From the NCBI GenBank assembly GCA_026988575.1, contig JALSKZ010000028.1, positions 1-62,045 on the forward strand: 62,045 nt of DNA, written 5' to 3'. Positions 18,048 through 26,185 of this stretch are shown here, in pieces; position 1 is the stretch's first letter, and each line of letters starts with the position of its first letter. The translations under genes and the position numbers were made by a program. This DNA comes from Thermodesulfobacteriales bacterium. GTDB taxonomy: Bacteria; Desulfobacterota; Thermodesulfobacteria; Thermodesulfobacteriales; Thermodesulfatatoraceae. Below the pieces are notes generated by a model. That model ran no database searches, had not been told where the DNA came from, and was given only the letters and a program-made list of their open reading frames with translations.

Positions 18048-19505
18048 TTACATCCAATTTTGTGGCCCAAGGGCCGAGATTTTGGCTACGTATTTGGCAA
18101 TTTTAAGGACTTCGTCTTCGGTATTCTTCTCCTCAAACATGGCCACCAACTCATCCATGTGTTCCTCTATAAAGGAAGTAGAAAAATGGCCTGCTTGAAA
18201 CTTCGGATGTCGAATAATGCTTAAGAGGAGAGGCGCAATGGTCTTTACTCCCTCGACGCGCAGATCGCGACCTAATACCCTATCCATGGTCCTGATAGCC
18301 CCGTTTCTATTGGTACCAGTGGTCATTAGTAACATGAGAAGCGAATCGTAATAGGGGGGCACCTCTGCCCCTTCGTATACCCCTTGGGTGATCCGCACCG
18401 CAGGCCCCTGGGGTAGTTGAAGCCTTGTAATAGTCCCAAAGGAAGGGTTAAAGGTAATAGGATCCTCTGCATTGATGCGCACCTCAAGGGCCCATCGGTT
18501 GGTCTTTATCTGAGATTGTCGCACGGGCAGGGGTTTGCCTTCGGCGACATCTATCATCAGAGAGACCAAATCAAGACCAGTAATAAGCTCGGTTACACCA
18601 TGTTCCACCTGTAAACGGGTGTTCACCTCTAAAAAATAGAATTTTTTGGTCATCGAATCAAAGATAAATTCCACCGTACCTGCAGAGGAGTAGCCTATTT
18701 CCCGCATAAGCCGCACAGCGGTATAGCAAATCTCCTCCCGGAGATCTTCATCTAAAGAAGGTGAAGGAGCCTCTTCAATAATTTTTTGGTTGCGCCGCTG
18801 AAGGGTACATTCGCGTTCGTAAAGATGTACTACTTTGCCGTAAAAGTCTCCCACTACTTGGACTTCTATATGTCTACCCTTACTGATGTATTTTTCCACC
18901 AACAGCCGATCATCTCCAAAGGCCTTCATGGCCTCAGACTTTGCCTTGGCAAAGGCCACCTGGAGCTCGTCTTCTGAATTAACCCGGGTCATACCCTTTC
19001 CCCCGCCACCACGGGCGGCCTTTAACATAATAGGATAAGTAATGTTTTCTTCCTCAAGCCAGTGCTTAATTTGGTTTATATCCCGCACATCACTAAGCCC
19101 GGGAATAGTAGGGACATTGGCCTTTTGGGCCAGGCGTTTAGCTTCTACTTTGTCTCCCATAGCCCTAATAACTTGAGGAGGTGGACCGATCCAGATCAGA
19201 CCAGCATCCATTACCATTTCGGCAAAGGCGGCGTTTTCCGCCAAAAAACCCCAGCCAGGGTGTAAGGCATCAGCACCAGCCTTAAGGGCTGCCCCTATAA
19301 TCTTTTCCATGTTCAGATAAGACTCCAAAGGAGGGGCCTCCCCAATATGAACCGCTGAATCAGCCAAACGCACATGGTAAGCCAGGCGATCCGGATTGCT
19401 ATAGACAGCAATGGTATGAATACGCCTGTCTCTACAGGTATCCATAACACGCACTGCCGGTACACCACGATTGGCAATCAAGACACTGCGTATCTTTTTT
19501 TCCAT
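18048..19505 (-). CDS. biotin carboxylase subunit (AccC/PycA/CfiB type)
   Basis: ATP-grasp enzyme that carboxylates biotin on the partner subunit. The N-terminal domain starts VLIANRGVPAVRVMDTC, where most family members have GEIA(V)R. The ATP-grasp loop AARGGGGKGM, the YLEVN-like FLEVNTRLQVEHGVTE catalytic motif and a C-terminal domain follow. The length of 485 residues is slightly long. Its stop lies 13 bp upstream of the carboxyltransferase start, so the two are co-transcribed and end at the terminator near 15950. Because the partner carries the biotin, it belongs to a 2-oxoacid carboxylase rather than acetyl-CoA carboxylase. GGAG precedes the ATG. Confidence 0.88.
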   Translation of the reverse strand: MEKKIRSVLIANRGVPAVRVMDTCRDRRIHTIAVYSNPDRLAYHVRLADSAVHIGEAPPLESYLNMEKIIGAALKAGADALHPGWGFLAENAAFAEMVMDAGLIWIGPPPQVIRAMGDKVEAKRLAQKANVPTIPGLSDVRDINQIKHWLEEENITYPIMLKAARGGGGKGMTRVNSEDELQVAFAKAKSEAMKAFGDDRLLVEKYISKGRHIEVQVVGDFYGKVVHLYERECTLQRRNQKIIEEAPSPSLDEDLREEICYTAVRLMREIGYSSAGTVEFIFDSMTKKFYFLEVNTRLQVEHGVTELITGLDLVSLMIDVAEGKPLPVRQSQIKTNRWALEVRINAEDPITFNPSFGTITRLQLPQGPAVRITQGVYEGAEVPPYYDSLLMLLMTTGTNRNGAIRTMDRVLGRDLRVEGVKTIAPLLLSIIRHPKFQAGHFSTSFIEEHMDELVAMFEEKNTEDEVLKIAKYVAKISALGPQNWM

Positions 19506-19633
19506 AATTTGCTCCTTTTTTACAAAATCGCTAAATATTCAAAGAAAGACTATATTGTAAAAACCTATTTTAGGAAAGCTTGTTAAGCTAGAACCAAAGA
19601 ATAAATACACAAAAGGTCAGGGCTAAAAAAAAG

Positions 19634-20503
19634 TTGAAAGGCGAAATTTTCCAAAATTTAGCAAAAATTGTTAAAAAATTAGAATTAAGTGGCTTAACAA
19701 ACTCCGAAGCCCGTACTGAGGCCCGCATTATTGTTGCTCATGTGTTAAGAGTGGGTCCTCTGGATGTATATTTTCACTCCAAGCCGTTAACCCCTGAGGA
19801 AAAAAAAGAGATAGAAAAATTGCTCAAAAGACGCTGTCAGGGAGAGCCCTTGGCCTATGTACTTGGAGAAGCGGAGTTTTGGGGCCGGCGCTTTGTGGTT
19901 GGCCAGGGGGTACTAATCCCTCGGCCAGAGACAGAACAACTGGTAGAAGTGGCCTTATCTTTAATTTCTCCTGGGCCGCAATGGGTATGCGAATTAGGGG
20001 TGGGTTCGGGAGTGGTTAGTCTAACTCTGGCCTTAGAACGAAAGGATTTAAAGGTCTTTGGGATAGAAAAGAGCCCCAAGGCCCTCCAAATTGCCCTTAC
20101 TAACCGCAAACAGTGGCGTTTAGAGAAAAGAGTCTTTTTCGCCAGGGGAGATTGGTTCTCCCCCCTGCGTCCGGGCCCTTATTTTAGCTTAGTCGTTAGC
20201 AATCCGCCTTATATAGCACCTGAAGAATGGACCGAACTCCCACCCGAAATTCGAGACTATGAACCCAAAGAGGCCCTCTGGGCCCCGAAAAAAGGGCTTT
20301 ACTATATCGAAAAGACCCTTAGAGAGGCCCCTACCTACCTAAAACCTAACGGATTCGTGTGCCTAGAAATTGGCTACCGACAGGGCCCCTTAGTCAGAGA
20401 AATAGCCTCCCGTATGGGATATAAAACAGAAATAATAAAGGATTTTGCAGGTCACCAGCGTATTTTGGTGGCTAAACTAAAAGATACCCTTGCACATAGG
20501 TGA
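19634..20503 (+). CDS. prmC: release factor glutamine methyltransferase
   Basis: Methylates the Gln of the GGQ motif in peptide chain release factors RF1/RF2. The N-terminal helical bundle (residues 1-85) is followed by a Rossmann domain with CELGVGSGVVSLTLA (SAM binding) and the catalytic VVSNPPYIA. LIPRPETEQLVE is the PrmC signature. The length of 289 residues is normal. The start is a TTG at 19634 with no clear ribosome-binding site, so the exact N-terminus is uncertain. It overlaps or abuts murA. Confidence 0.92.
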   Translation: MKGEIFQNLAKIVKKLELSGLTNSEARTEARIIVAHVLRVGPLDVYFHSKPLTPEEKKEIEKLLKRRCQGEPLAYVLGEAEFWGRRFVVGQGVLIPRPETEQLVEVALSLISPGPQWVCELGVGSGVVSLTLALERKDLKVFGIEKSPKALQIALTNRKQWRLEKRVFFARGDWFSPLRPGPYFSLVVSNPPYIAPEEWTELPPEIRDYEPKEALWAPKKGLYYIEKTLREAPTYLKPNGFVCLEIGYRQGPLVREIASRMGYKTEIIKDFAGHQRILVAKLKDTLAHR

Positions 20504-20546
20504 ATTCTGCCTTAAAAAGGCTGCTAAAAAAGCGATTGGTATAAAA

Positions 20547-21827
20547 ATGTCTACGCAAAACAGCACTTGTCTCTTTATAGAGGGCGGGCACAAACTTTCT
20601 GGGGAGATAAAGATTAGCGGGGCCAAAAATGCTGCTCTCCCAGCCCTTGCGGCCACTATCTTGGCCCCAGGGGAGTTTCTTTTTAAGAACATGCCCTGGC
20701 TGCTTGACGTATCTACTATGTTAGAACTCCTCTGTAGGCTTGGCGCCCATTACGATAGCCTAGATGATACGTTAAGTGTGGACACTTCTGTCTTGGAACA
20801 CTACGAGGCCTCCTACGAATTGGTTACCCGTATGCGGGCCTCTATATTGGTCTTAGGACCTTTATTGGCCCGCAAGGGCAAGGCCCGGGTGGCCCTTCCG
20901 GGAGGATGCGACATTGGGAAACGGCCTGTCAATTTTCACTTAAAGGGTCTGGCAGCCTTGGGCGCCAAATACTCCCTGGAAAAAGGATATATCAACGTCA
21001 AGGCCCCAAGGAGGCTAAGAGGGGCAGAAATAATCTTTGATTTTCCCTCGGTTACCGCCACCGAAAACATCATGATGGCCGCGGTTTTGGCCCGGGGTAA
21101 AACCATTATTGGTAACGCAGCCCGTGAACCCGAGGTGGTCTTTTTAGGGGAAATGCTGAATCTTATGGGGGCCAAGATAAAAGGCCTGGGCACCGAAAAT
21201 ATAGTTATCGAAGGGGTAAAAGAACTATCTCCGGTGGAGATAACCATAATTCCCGACCGTATAGAAGCAGGCACCTACCTTATGGCCCCGGGATTGGCCG
21301 GAGGAGAACTTATTCTAACCCACGTCAATCCCCACCACTTGAGCACGGTCATTGCCAAACTGCGCGAGATTGGGCTAGAGATAGAAGAAGACGGAGACAA
21401 GCTGCGAAGTCGGCGGAAACGCTCTCTAAAACCTACCACGGTAAGAACAGCTCCGTATCCGGGCTTTCCCACAGACCTTCAGGCCCAGATAATGGCCCTA
21501 CTCTCAAAGGCCAGCGGGACCTCGGTAATAGTAGAAACGGTCTTTGAAAATCGCTTCAAACACGCCGAAGAGCTACGGCGCATGGGGGCTGATATAGTCC
21601 TTGAGGGGCAAGTAGCGGTGGTAAGAGGGGTAAAAAAACTACAAGCTGCTCCGGTAAAAGCAACTGATTTACGCGCCAGTGCCTCTTTAGTCTTGGCTGG
21701 ATTAGGGGCCGATGGTGTAACAGAAATCGCCCAAATAAATCACCTAAAAAGGGGTTATGAGGCCCTCACAGAGAAGTTATCTAAGGTAGGAGCCAAGATC
21801 TGGGAAGCCCCGTGTCAAGCTACCTAA
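20547..21827 (+). CDS. murA: UDP-N-acetylglucosamine 1-carboxyvinyltransferase
   Basis: First committed step of peptidoglycan synthesis, transferring enolpyruvate from PEP. The conserved ISGAKNAALPALAA holds the catalytic Lys. The active-site loop LPGGCDIGKRPVNFHLKGL has the Cys that fosfomycin alkylates, so the enzyme should be of the sensitive type; CDIG replaces the commoner CAIG. I prefer ATG 20547 (MSTQNS); an upstream in-frame start at 20490 would overlap prmC. The length from 20547 is 426 residues, close to the usual 420. It is followed without a gap by holB. Confidence 0.95.
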   Translation: MSTQNSTCLFIEGGHKLSGEIKISGAKNAALPALAATILAPGEFLFKNMPWLLDVSTMLELLCRLGAHYDSLDDTLSVDTSVLEHYEASYELVTRMRASILVLGPLLARKGKARVALPGGCDIGKRPVNFHLKGLAALGAKYSLEKGYINVKAPRRLRGAEIIFDFPSVTATENIMMAAVLARGKTIIGNAAREPEVVFLGEMLNLMGAKIKGLGTENIVIEGVKELSPVEITIIPDRIEAGTYLMAPGLAGGELILTHVNPHHLSTVIAKLREIGLEIEEDGDKLRSRRKRSLKPTTVRTAPYPGFPTDLQAQIMALLSKASGTSVIVETVFENRFKHAEELRRMGADIVLEGQVAVVRGVKKLQAAPVKATDLRASASLVLAGLGADGVTEIAQINHLKRGYEALTEKLSKVGAKIWEAPCQAT

Positions 21828-22823
21828 ATGGCCGAGATGGTATCTTTTGAAGACATAGTGGGGCAAAAGCAGGCCTTAGACGTGCTAGAAAAGGCCTTTA
21901 AAACCAAACGGCTTCCCCATGCCTATCTGTTTGTAGGGCCCGAAGGGGTAGGAAAAGAAACTACCGCCAAAGCCCTTTTTCTAAAACTTGTCTGTCATAA
22001 ACAAGAGGGGTGTAACCAGTGTATTGGCTGTCGTAAATATATAAAGGGCATTCACCCAGACGTAGAAATTTTATCCCCTCAGGGGAAAAATATCAAAATT
22101 GGACAGATAAGGGACCTAGAAAGGAAGCTTCGTTTTGTACCCCTTGAGGCCCCTAAAAGGCTAATACTCATCCCCCAAGCAGAATATCTCTCCCGAGAAG
22201 CAGCCAATGCCTTGCTAAAATCCCTAGAAGAGCCCCCACCTTATACGCTCTTTATCCTCATAGCGCGCTCTACCAATTACCTATTACCCACTATTGTATC
22301 CCGAACCCAGGTGATACGCTTTCGCCCCCTTTCTCAAGAGGCCTTAAAGGACTTACTAATAAATAGATTCGGGAAGATACCCGAAGAGGCCTTAGGGCTT
22401 TCGGTACTGGCCGAGGGTAGTATAGGGCGTGCCCTGCGTATATCAGAAAAGGGATATTTAGAAGAACTCTCCCGCCTGGCCCATGCCTTACAACAACCAG
22501 ACCCCACCTTTTTACTTGGTCTTGCCGAAACCTTGGCTAACCTCCGAGAGCAATTGCCCACCTTTTTAGAATTGCTTCTGGTCTGGCTACGCCAAAGCCT
22601 GAGAGCCCAGTGGGGCCTGGAGGACTATCCTAGTATCTTCCCTCCTCCTGTGCCCAAATCAATAATTGTGACCGCCTCCCATTTGGTAGAGGAGTCTCTC
22701 CAGCGCCTAGAGTTCAACGTCCAAAGAGAATTAAATCTCTTGAGTCTCTTTTTGCAGCTTAGGGAGCTCTGGAACCTTGCGGAGAAGACGGAAGTATCCA
22801 CCAAAGGCGCAAGCTCGACATAA
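21828..22823 (+). CDS. holB: DNA polymerase III delta' subunit
   Basis: Clamp-loader subunit. The AAA+ module has Walker A GPEGVGKETTAKAL, a zinc finger CHKQEGCNQCIGC (four Cys), and the SRC-like region EAANALLKSLEEPP with the sensor region around it. The ATG follows the murA stop directly. The last 93 bp overlap the convergent fmdE-like gene, an unusually long coding-coding overlap; the C-terminal domain is not needed for catalysis and may tolerate it. Confidence 0.9.
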   Translation: MAEMVSFEDIVGQKQALDVLEKAFKTKRLPHAYLFVGPEGVGKETTAKALFLKLVCHKQEGCNQCIGCRKYIKGIHPDVEILSPQGKNIKIGQIRDLERKLRFVPLEAPKRLILIPQAEYLSREAANALLKSLEEPPPYTLFILIARSTNYLLPTIVSRTQVIRFRPLSQEALKDLLINRFGKIPEEALGLSVLAEGSIGRALRISEKGYLEELSRLAHALQQPDPTFLLGLAETLANLREQLPTFLELLLVWLRQSLRAQWGLEDYPSIFPPPVPKSIIVTASHLVEESLQRLEFNVQRELNLLSLFLQLRELWNLAEKTEVSTKGASST

Positions 22824-23375
22824 GATTTCCCCTCGCTTTTCTACATCGCGACCGTCTTGGACCCAGGCCCCACACCTAGCACATTGTACTCGCCGCCGAG
22901 GACGCCCAGGCAAATCAAAATCCGAAGGCCTTACTTCTACCTCAAGCACCTCGAAGAGCTCTTCGTCTGGCATAAGCTTATAGGCCTCCAGCTGACGTTT
23001 GTATTTATCGGCTATGTGGGGACAATAACGTTTAGAGAGCTCACGGGCCTCTTCTCGGGCAATGACCCTAAAGGCCTTCCCGGTCTCCAGATTGACAAAG
23101 GTAGCGGCCATAATGCCATAGTCCACAAACTTGAGCGATCTTTTTCCTAGACTTGCCCCGGTAACCGATTGAATGGCGTCGGTGGCACAACGATCTATCT
23201 CGACATAGATCAGAAATTTCTTGCGGTCTTTACCCTTGGGATCCCTAAGACCTAAAAGGCGCATTCCCAAAAGGGCCATACGTATACCCAGGACCTGCCC
23301 TGCACATATATGGCCGTGAGTACGGGCCGATTCGGCCAACAACTCTTCAAAAGGGGTTTCTAAAAGGTCACCCAT
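22731..23375 (-). CDS. fmdE: FmdE-family protein (formylmethanofuran dehydrogenase subunit E-like)
   Basis: The N-terminal FmdE domain has the signature THGHICAGQVLGIRMA, where His and Cys bind metal, and VEIDRCATDAIQSVTGASLGKR. The C-terminus has a zinc-ribbon, CARCG...CRAC (about residues 167-190). FmdE proteins are widespread in sulfate reducers and methanogens; they are linked to formylmethanofuran dehydrogenase or molybdenum enzymes, but their biochemical role is not settled. ATG 23375 has AAAGGAG upstream and the frame is open 69 bp further. It is 5 bp from the ispF stop in an mscS-ispF-fmdE unit. Confidence 0.88.
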   Translation of the reverse strand: MGDLLETPFEELLAESARTHGHICAGQVLGIRMALLGMRLLGLRDPKGKDRKKFLIYVEIDRCATDAIQSVTGASLGKRSLKFVDYGIMAATFVNLETGKAFRVIAREEARELSKRYCPHIADKYKRQLEAYKLMPDEELFEVLEVEVRPSDFDLPGRPRRRVQCARCGAWVQDGRDVEKRGEILCRACAFGGYFRLLRKVPELPKLQKETQEI

Positions 23376-23380
23376 CACCC

Positions 23381-23869
23381 TTACTCCTTTGCCCTGTAAA
23401 TGAGGGCCACCGCATAAGCGGCCATACCTTCTAAACGCCCGCAAGGCCCAAGCCCTTCGCTCGTCTTGGCCTTTATGCTTACCTGATCCACAGACACCTT
23501 CAATACCGCAGCCAAGCTTTTACGCATGGAGGGCAGAAACGGGGCCAATTTAGGTTGCTGAGCCACTATAGTAAGATCAACGTTGCCTACCTCCCAGCTA
23601 CAAGAATGAAGAAGCTCTACCACCCGCTTCAATAGCTCCATACTACAAATACCCCTATATTTAGGATCACGGTCTGGAAAATGTTGCCCTATATCTCCCA
23701 AAGCTGCCGCACCAAGTAAGGCATCGATTAAGGCGTGAATAGCCACGTCGGCATCCGAATGCCCTAAAAGCCCCAAAGGGAAAGGTATTTCTACCCCGCA
23801 GAGGAAAAGTCGTCTGCCCTCTACCAACCGATGTATATCGTAACCTATACCCACTCTAAAATCACTCAT
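23381..23869 (-). CDS. ispF: 2-C-methyl-D-erythritol 2,4-cyclodiphosphate synthase
   Basis: MEP-pathway isoprenoid enzyme. GIGYDIHRL carries the zinc-binding Asp and His, LLGHSDADVAIHALIDALLGAAALGDIGQHFPD is the signature, and the C-terminal KAKTSEGLGPCGRLEGMAAYAV matches the family. ATG 23869 (MSDFRVG) is chosen because the family starts there; it overlaps the mscS stop by 8 bp. The length of 162 residues is normal. The usual partner ispD is 24 kb away in this window rather than adjacent. Confidence 0.95.
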   Translation of the reverse strand: MSDFRVGIGYDIHRLVEGRRLFLCGVEIPFPLGLLGHSDADVAIHALIDALLGAAALGDIGQHFPDRDPKYRGICSMELLKRVVELLHSCSWEVGNVDLTIVAQQPKLAPFLPSMRKSLAAVLKVSVDQVSIKAKTSEGLGPCGRLEGMAAYAVALIYRAKE

Positions 23870-26171
23870 TTGGACCACTCTCTTTTGTCTTCTTAAGGTC
23901 CTGCCAAATATCAACACTAACCGAACGTAAATGTATATCTCTTTGGGGGAAGGGGATCTCGATTTGAGCCTCTTTTAGGGATTGATAAAGACTGTGATAA
24001 TAGTCACTGTATATATCTGAAAGGGCTTTGCGTACTTCAGCCTGTCTAATCCAAACAGCCAACTCAAAATTCAGACTACTATCTCCAAAGCCCACAAATC
24101 TTACTAAAGTACGGTGACTTGCATCTTCACGCGTAAAAGATACCCGCTGAGCCGCCTTTAAAGCTACCTGTTCCACCAGTTTGGGATCTGTACCATAGGC
24201 TACGCCAAAGGGAATTATAACGCGCCGCCAGTCGTCATCGTAGGTCCAAGTAGCTATCCTCTGAGAAACAAATTCTGCATTAGGTACTATAATTTCTAAG
24301 GCATCGAAAGTGCGAATCACCGTACTGCGAATGTTTATTTTTTTTACGATTCCTAGAGTTCCGTCTTCAAGTTGAATCAAATCGCCTACTTTAATACTAC
24401 GTTCAGTCAATAAAATTATACCTGAGACAAAATTATTAGCTATAGTCTGTAGACCAAAACCAATACCAACAGAGAGAGCGCCAAAAATGAGCGCCACTTG
24501 ATTGAGATTAACACCTGCTGTAGACAAAGTAACAAGAACAAGCAAAACAAGAAGAAAATAATAAGAAAGGGTAGATAAAGAGTTTACTAGCCCCGGGGCC
24601 ATATGAAAATGCTTAATAAGCAACTGTTCTATCTTCCACCTTATTATTTTTAGAGAAAGAAATCCTAAAATAAATACTAGAACGGCTTCTAGTAAAGCAA
24701 GCAAAGTAAAATTAGCACCCCTGACTGTCAAAAGGGGGTAATGCAAAACAAGATAAATCTGCTCAGAGAATTCCTTTGTTTTTTGCCAAAATCTAGTCAA
24801 TATATCTTGAAACAAGCCAATTTTTATTTGCCACAAATAAACTACAAGTTGAACATGATGATTATATCTCCTTAAATCTTGAATAGATTGCTGATAAAAA
24901 AGACTTATATCTCTGGCATCTTTAACAAAATCTTTTTCCTCTTTAAGGAGATTAATTAAAGATGTGCGTTTTACGCCATGAACATTTTGCAAAGATTCTA
25001 AGTGGAAAGATATGGAACTTTGAAGGGCTAATAAACGACGATTTAAATAATCTCTACTTTGCTTAAACTCTTGTAAAGCTAAAGAAAAATCATTAAAATA
25101 GCTTCTCAAAATTTGTAATTCTTTCTTAAATTCACTACCAGAACAATATTTATAACAATGGAGCCATTCATAAAAAAATTGGAGATAACGTACATTTAAC
25201 TGATAGATTTGTTTTCTCTTAGCAAGATTATCTAGCTTTAATTCAAGCCTCTCTTTAGCTATTTCCCAACGTTTCTGAATAAAGGTTTTATCTGGAGAAG
25301 AATTCCCTTCGGCACGCAGTAGCTTTATGTTAATTAATGCCAAAGATTTTTCTAATTTTTTGGCCTGAAGATCGCATAAAGAAGACTCTTTATCAGATTG
25401 TTGTTTTAGATCTTTAATATCTTTCATTAATGAGGATAGATCTGCAGAAGTTACAATTAGATGCTGAAAGGCCTTACATAGCACTTTTTTCAATCTTTCC
25501 TGAAGTTTAATTAAACGTGTTTTATAATCTATATTACGTTGGAAATTGAGAGTGGCTAAAGCATAGCGGGCCTGGAGAGTTAACAATTCAGCCAAACGTA
25601 AATAAGCTTTGGGGCCGGGAGGAGTAGTTTGCCACAGATTAAGGTACTCGAAATAAAGTTGGTTAAGACCATCCTCAAGACGGGATAACTCCATCTTTTG
25701 AAAGGTTATTTGGTCTCCTAAGACGCTTATTTCCTCTTGCAGCTGGAAATCCTGATCTAGCAACAAATGGAAGTCTTTGACCGAAAATCTAGACTTAGCT
25801 GTCTCAACCTCGATAGGTAGTGGTCTTGGATGGGCCTTTAATTCGGTGTTGATTTTTTCCCAAAACCCGGGAAGGCGCTTTAACATATCTAAAGCGGATT
25901 TTAGATCGTTTCGTTCTCCAGGCGAAACCCTAGGTAAAAGGGAAGAAATTTCTTTTACTACTTCTTGCACAAAGGCCTGGCGTTTCTTTAAAAAATCTGC
26001 GCGAACCTTAGGGTCTTGAGCTATGTAACGTAAATCTTTAGCCGGAGAGATAAGGGTAAGCCCCCAACCTGGGGTACAAAAACAAATTAATAGACCTAGT
26101 AAGAGAAAAAAATTTCCTATTATAAAGATAGAGTATCTTTCCCTTCGCAATTTCCTAGTAGGCAGGTTCAT
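23862..26171 (-). CDS. large mechanosensitive channel of the MscS/MscK type
   Basis: A membrane protein of 769 residues. A signal-like N-terminal helix is followed by a long, helix-rich periplasmic domain (about 30-470) with many Leu, Lys and Gln residues (coiled-coil-like). At least four membrane helices follow, and then the MscS pore helix and beta domain: VALIFGALSVGIGFGLQTIANNFVSG, LTERSIKVGDLIQL and GTLGIVKKINIRSTVIRTFD. The architecture is that of MscK/MscM large channels that open under hypo-osmotic stress. ATG 26171 follows GGGAG. It is divergent from mpl, with 14 bp between start codons. It is lower in GC than its neighbours. Confidence 0.88.
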   Translation of the reverse strand: MNLPTRKLRRERYSIFIIGNFFLLLGLLICFCTPGWGLTLISPAKDLRYIAQDPKVRADFLKKRQAFVQEVVKEISSLLPRVSPGERNDLKSALDMLKRLPGFWEKINTELKAHPRPLPIEVETAKSRFSVKDFHLLLDQDFQLQEEISVLGDQITFQKMELSRLEDGLNQLYFEYLNLWQTTPPGPKAYLRLAELLTLQARYALATLNFQRNIDYKTRLIKLQERLKKVLCKAFQHLIVTSADLSSLMKDIKDLKQQSDKESSLCDLQAKKLEKSLALINIKLLRAEGNSSPDKTFIQKRWEIAKERLELKLDNLAKRKQIYQLNVRYLQFFYEWLHCYKYCSGSEFKKELQILRSYFNDFSLALQEFKQSRDYLNRRLLALQSSISFHLESLQNVHGVKRTSLINLLKEEKDFVKDARDISLFYQQSIQDLRRYNHHVQLVVYLWQIKIGLFQDILTRFWQKTKEFSEQIYLVLHYPLLTVRGANFTLLALLEAVLVFILGFLSLKIIRWKIEQLLIKHFHMAPGLVNSLSTLSYYFLLVLLVLVTLSTAGVNLNQVALIFGALSVGIGFGLQTIANNFVSGIILLTERSIKVGDLIQLEDGTLGIVKKINIRSTVIRTFDALEIIVPNAEFVSQRIATWTYDDDWRRVIIPFGVAYGTDPKLVEQVALKAAQRVSFTREDASHRTLVRFVGFGDSSLNFELAVWIRQAEVRKALSDIYSDYYHSLYQSLKEAQIEIPFPQRDIHLRSVSVDIWQDLKKTKESGPNE

Positions 26172-26185
26172 GCTATTTTTCTCCC

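Noticed and set aside
18048-19505. Acetyl-CoA carboxylase subunit AccC
   Set aside because: The adjacent, co-transcribed partner carries both the biotin domain and a pyruvate-carboxylase-type barrel, so the pair belongs to a 2-oxoacid carboxylase. No accA, accB or accD is nearby.
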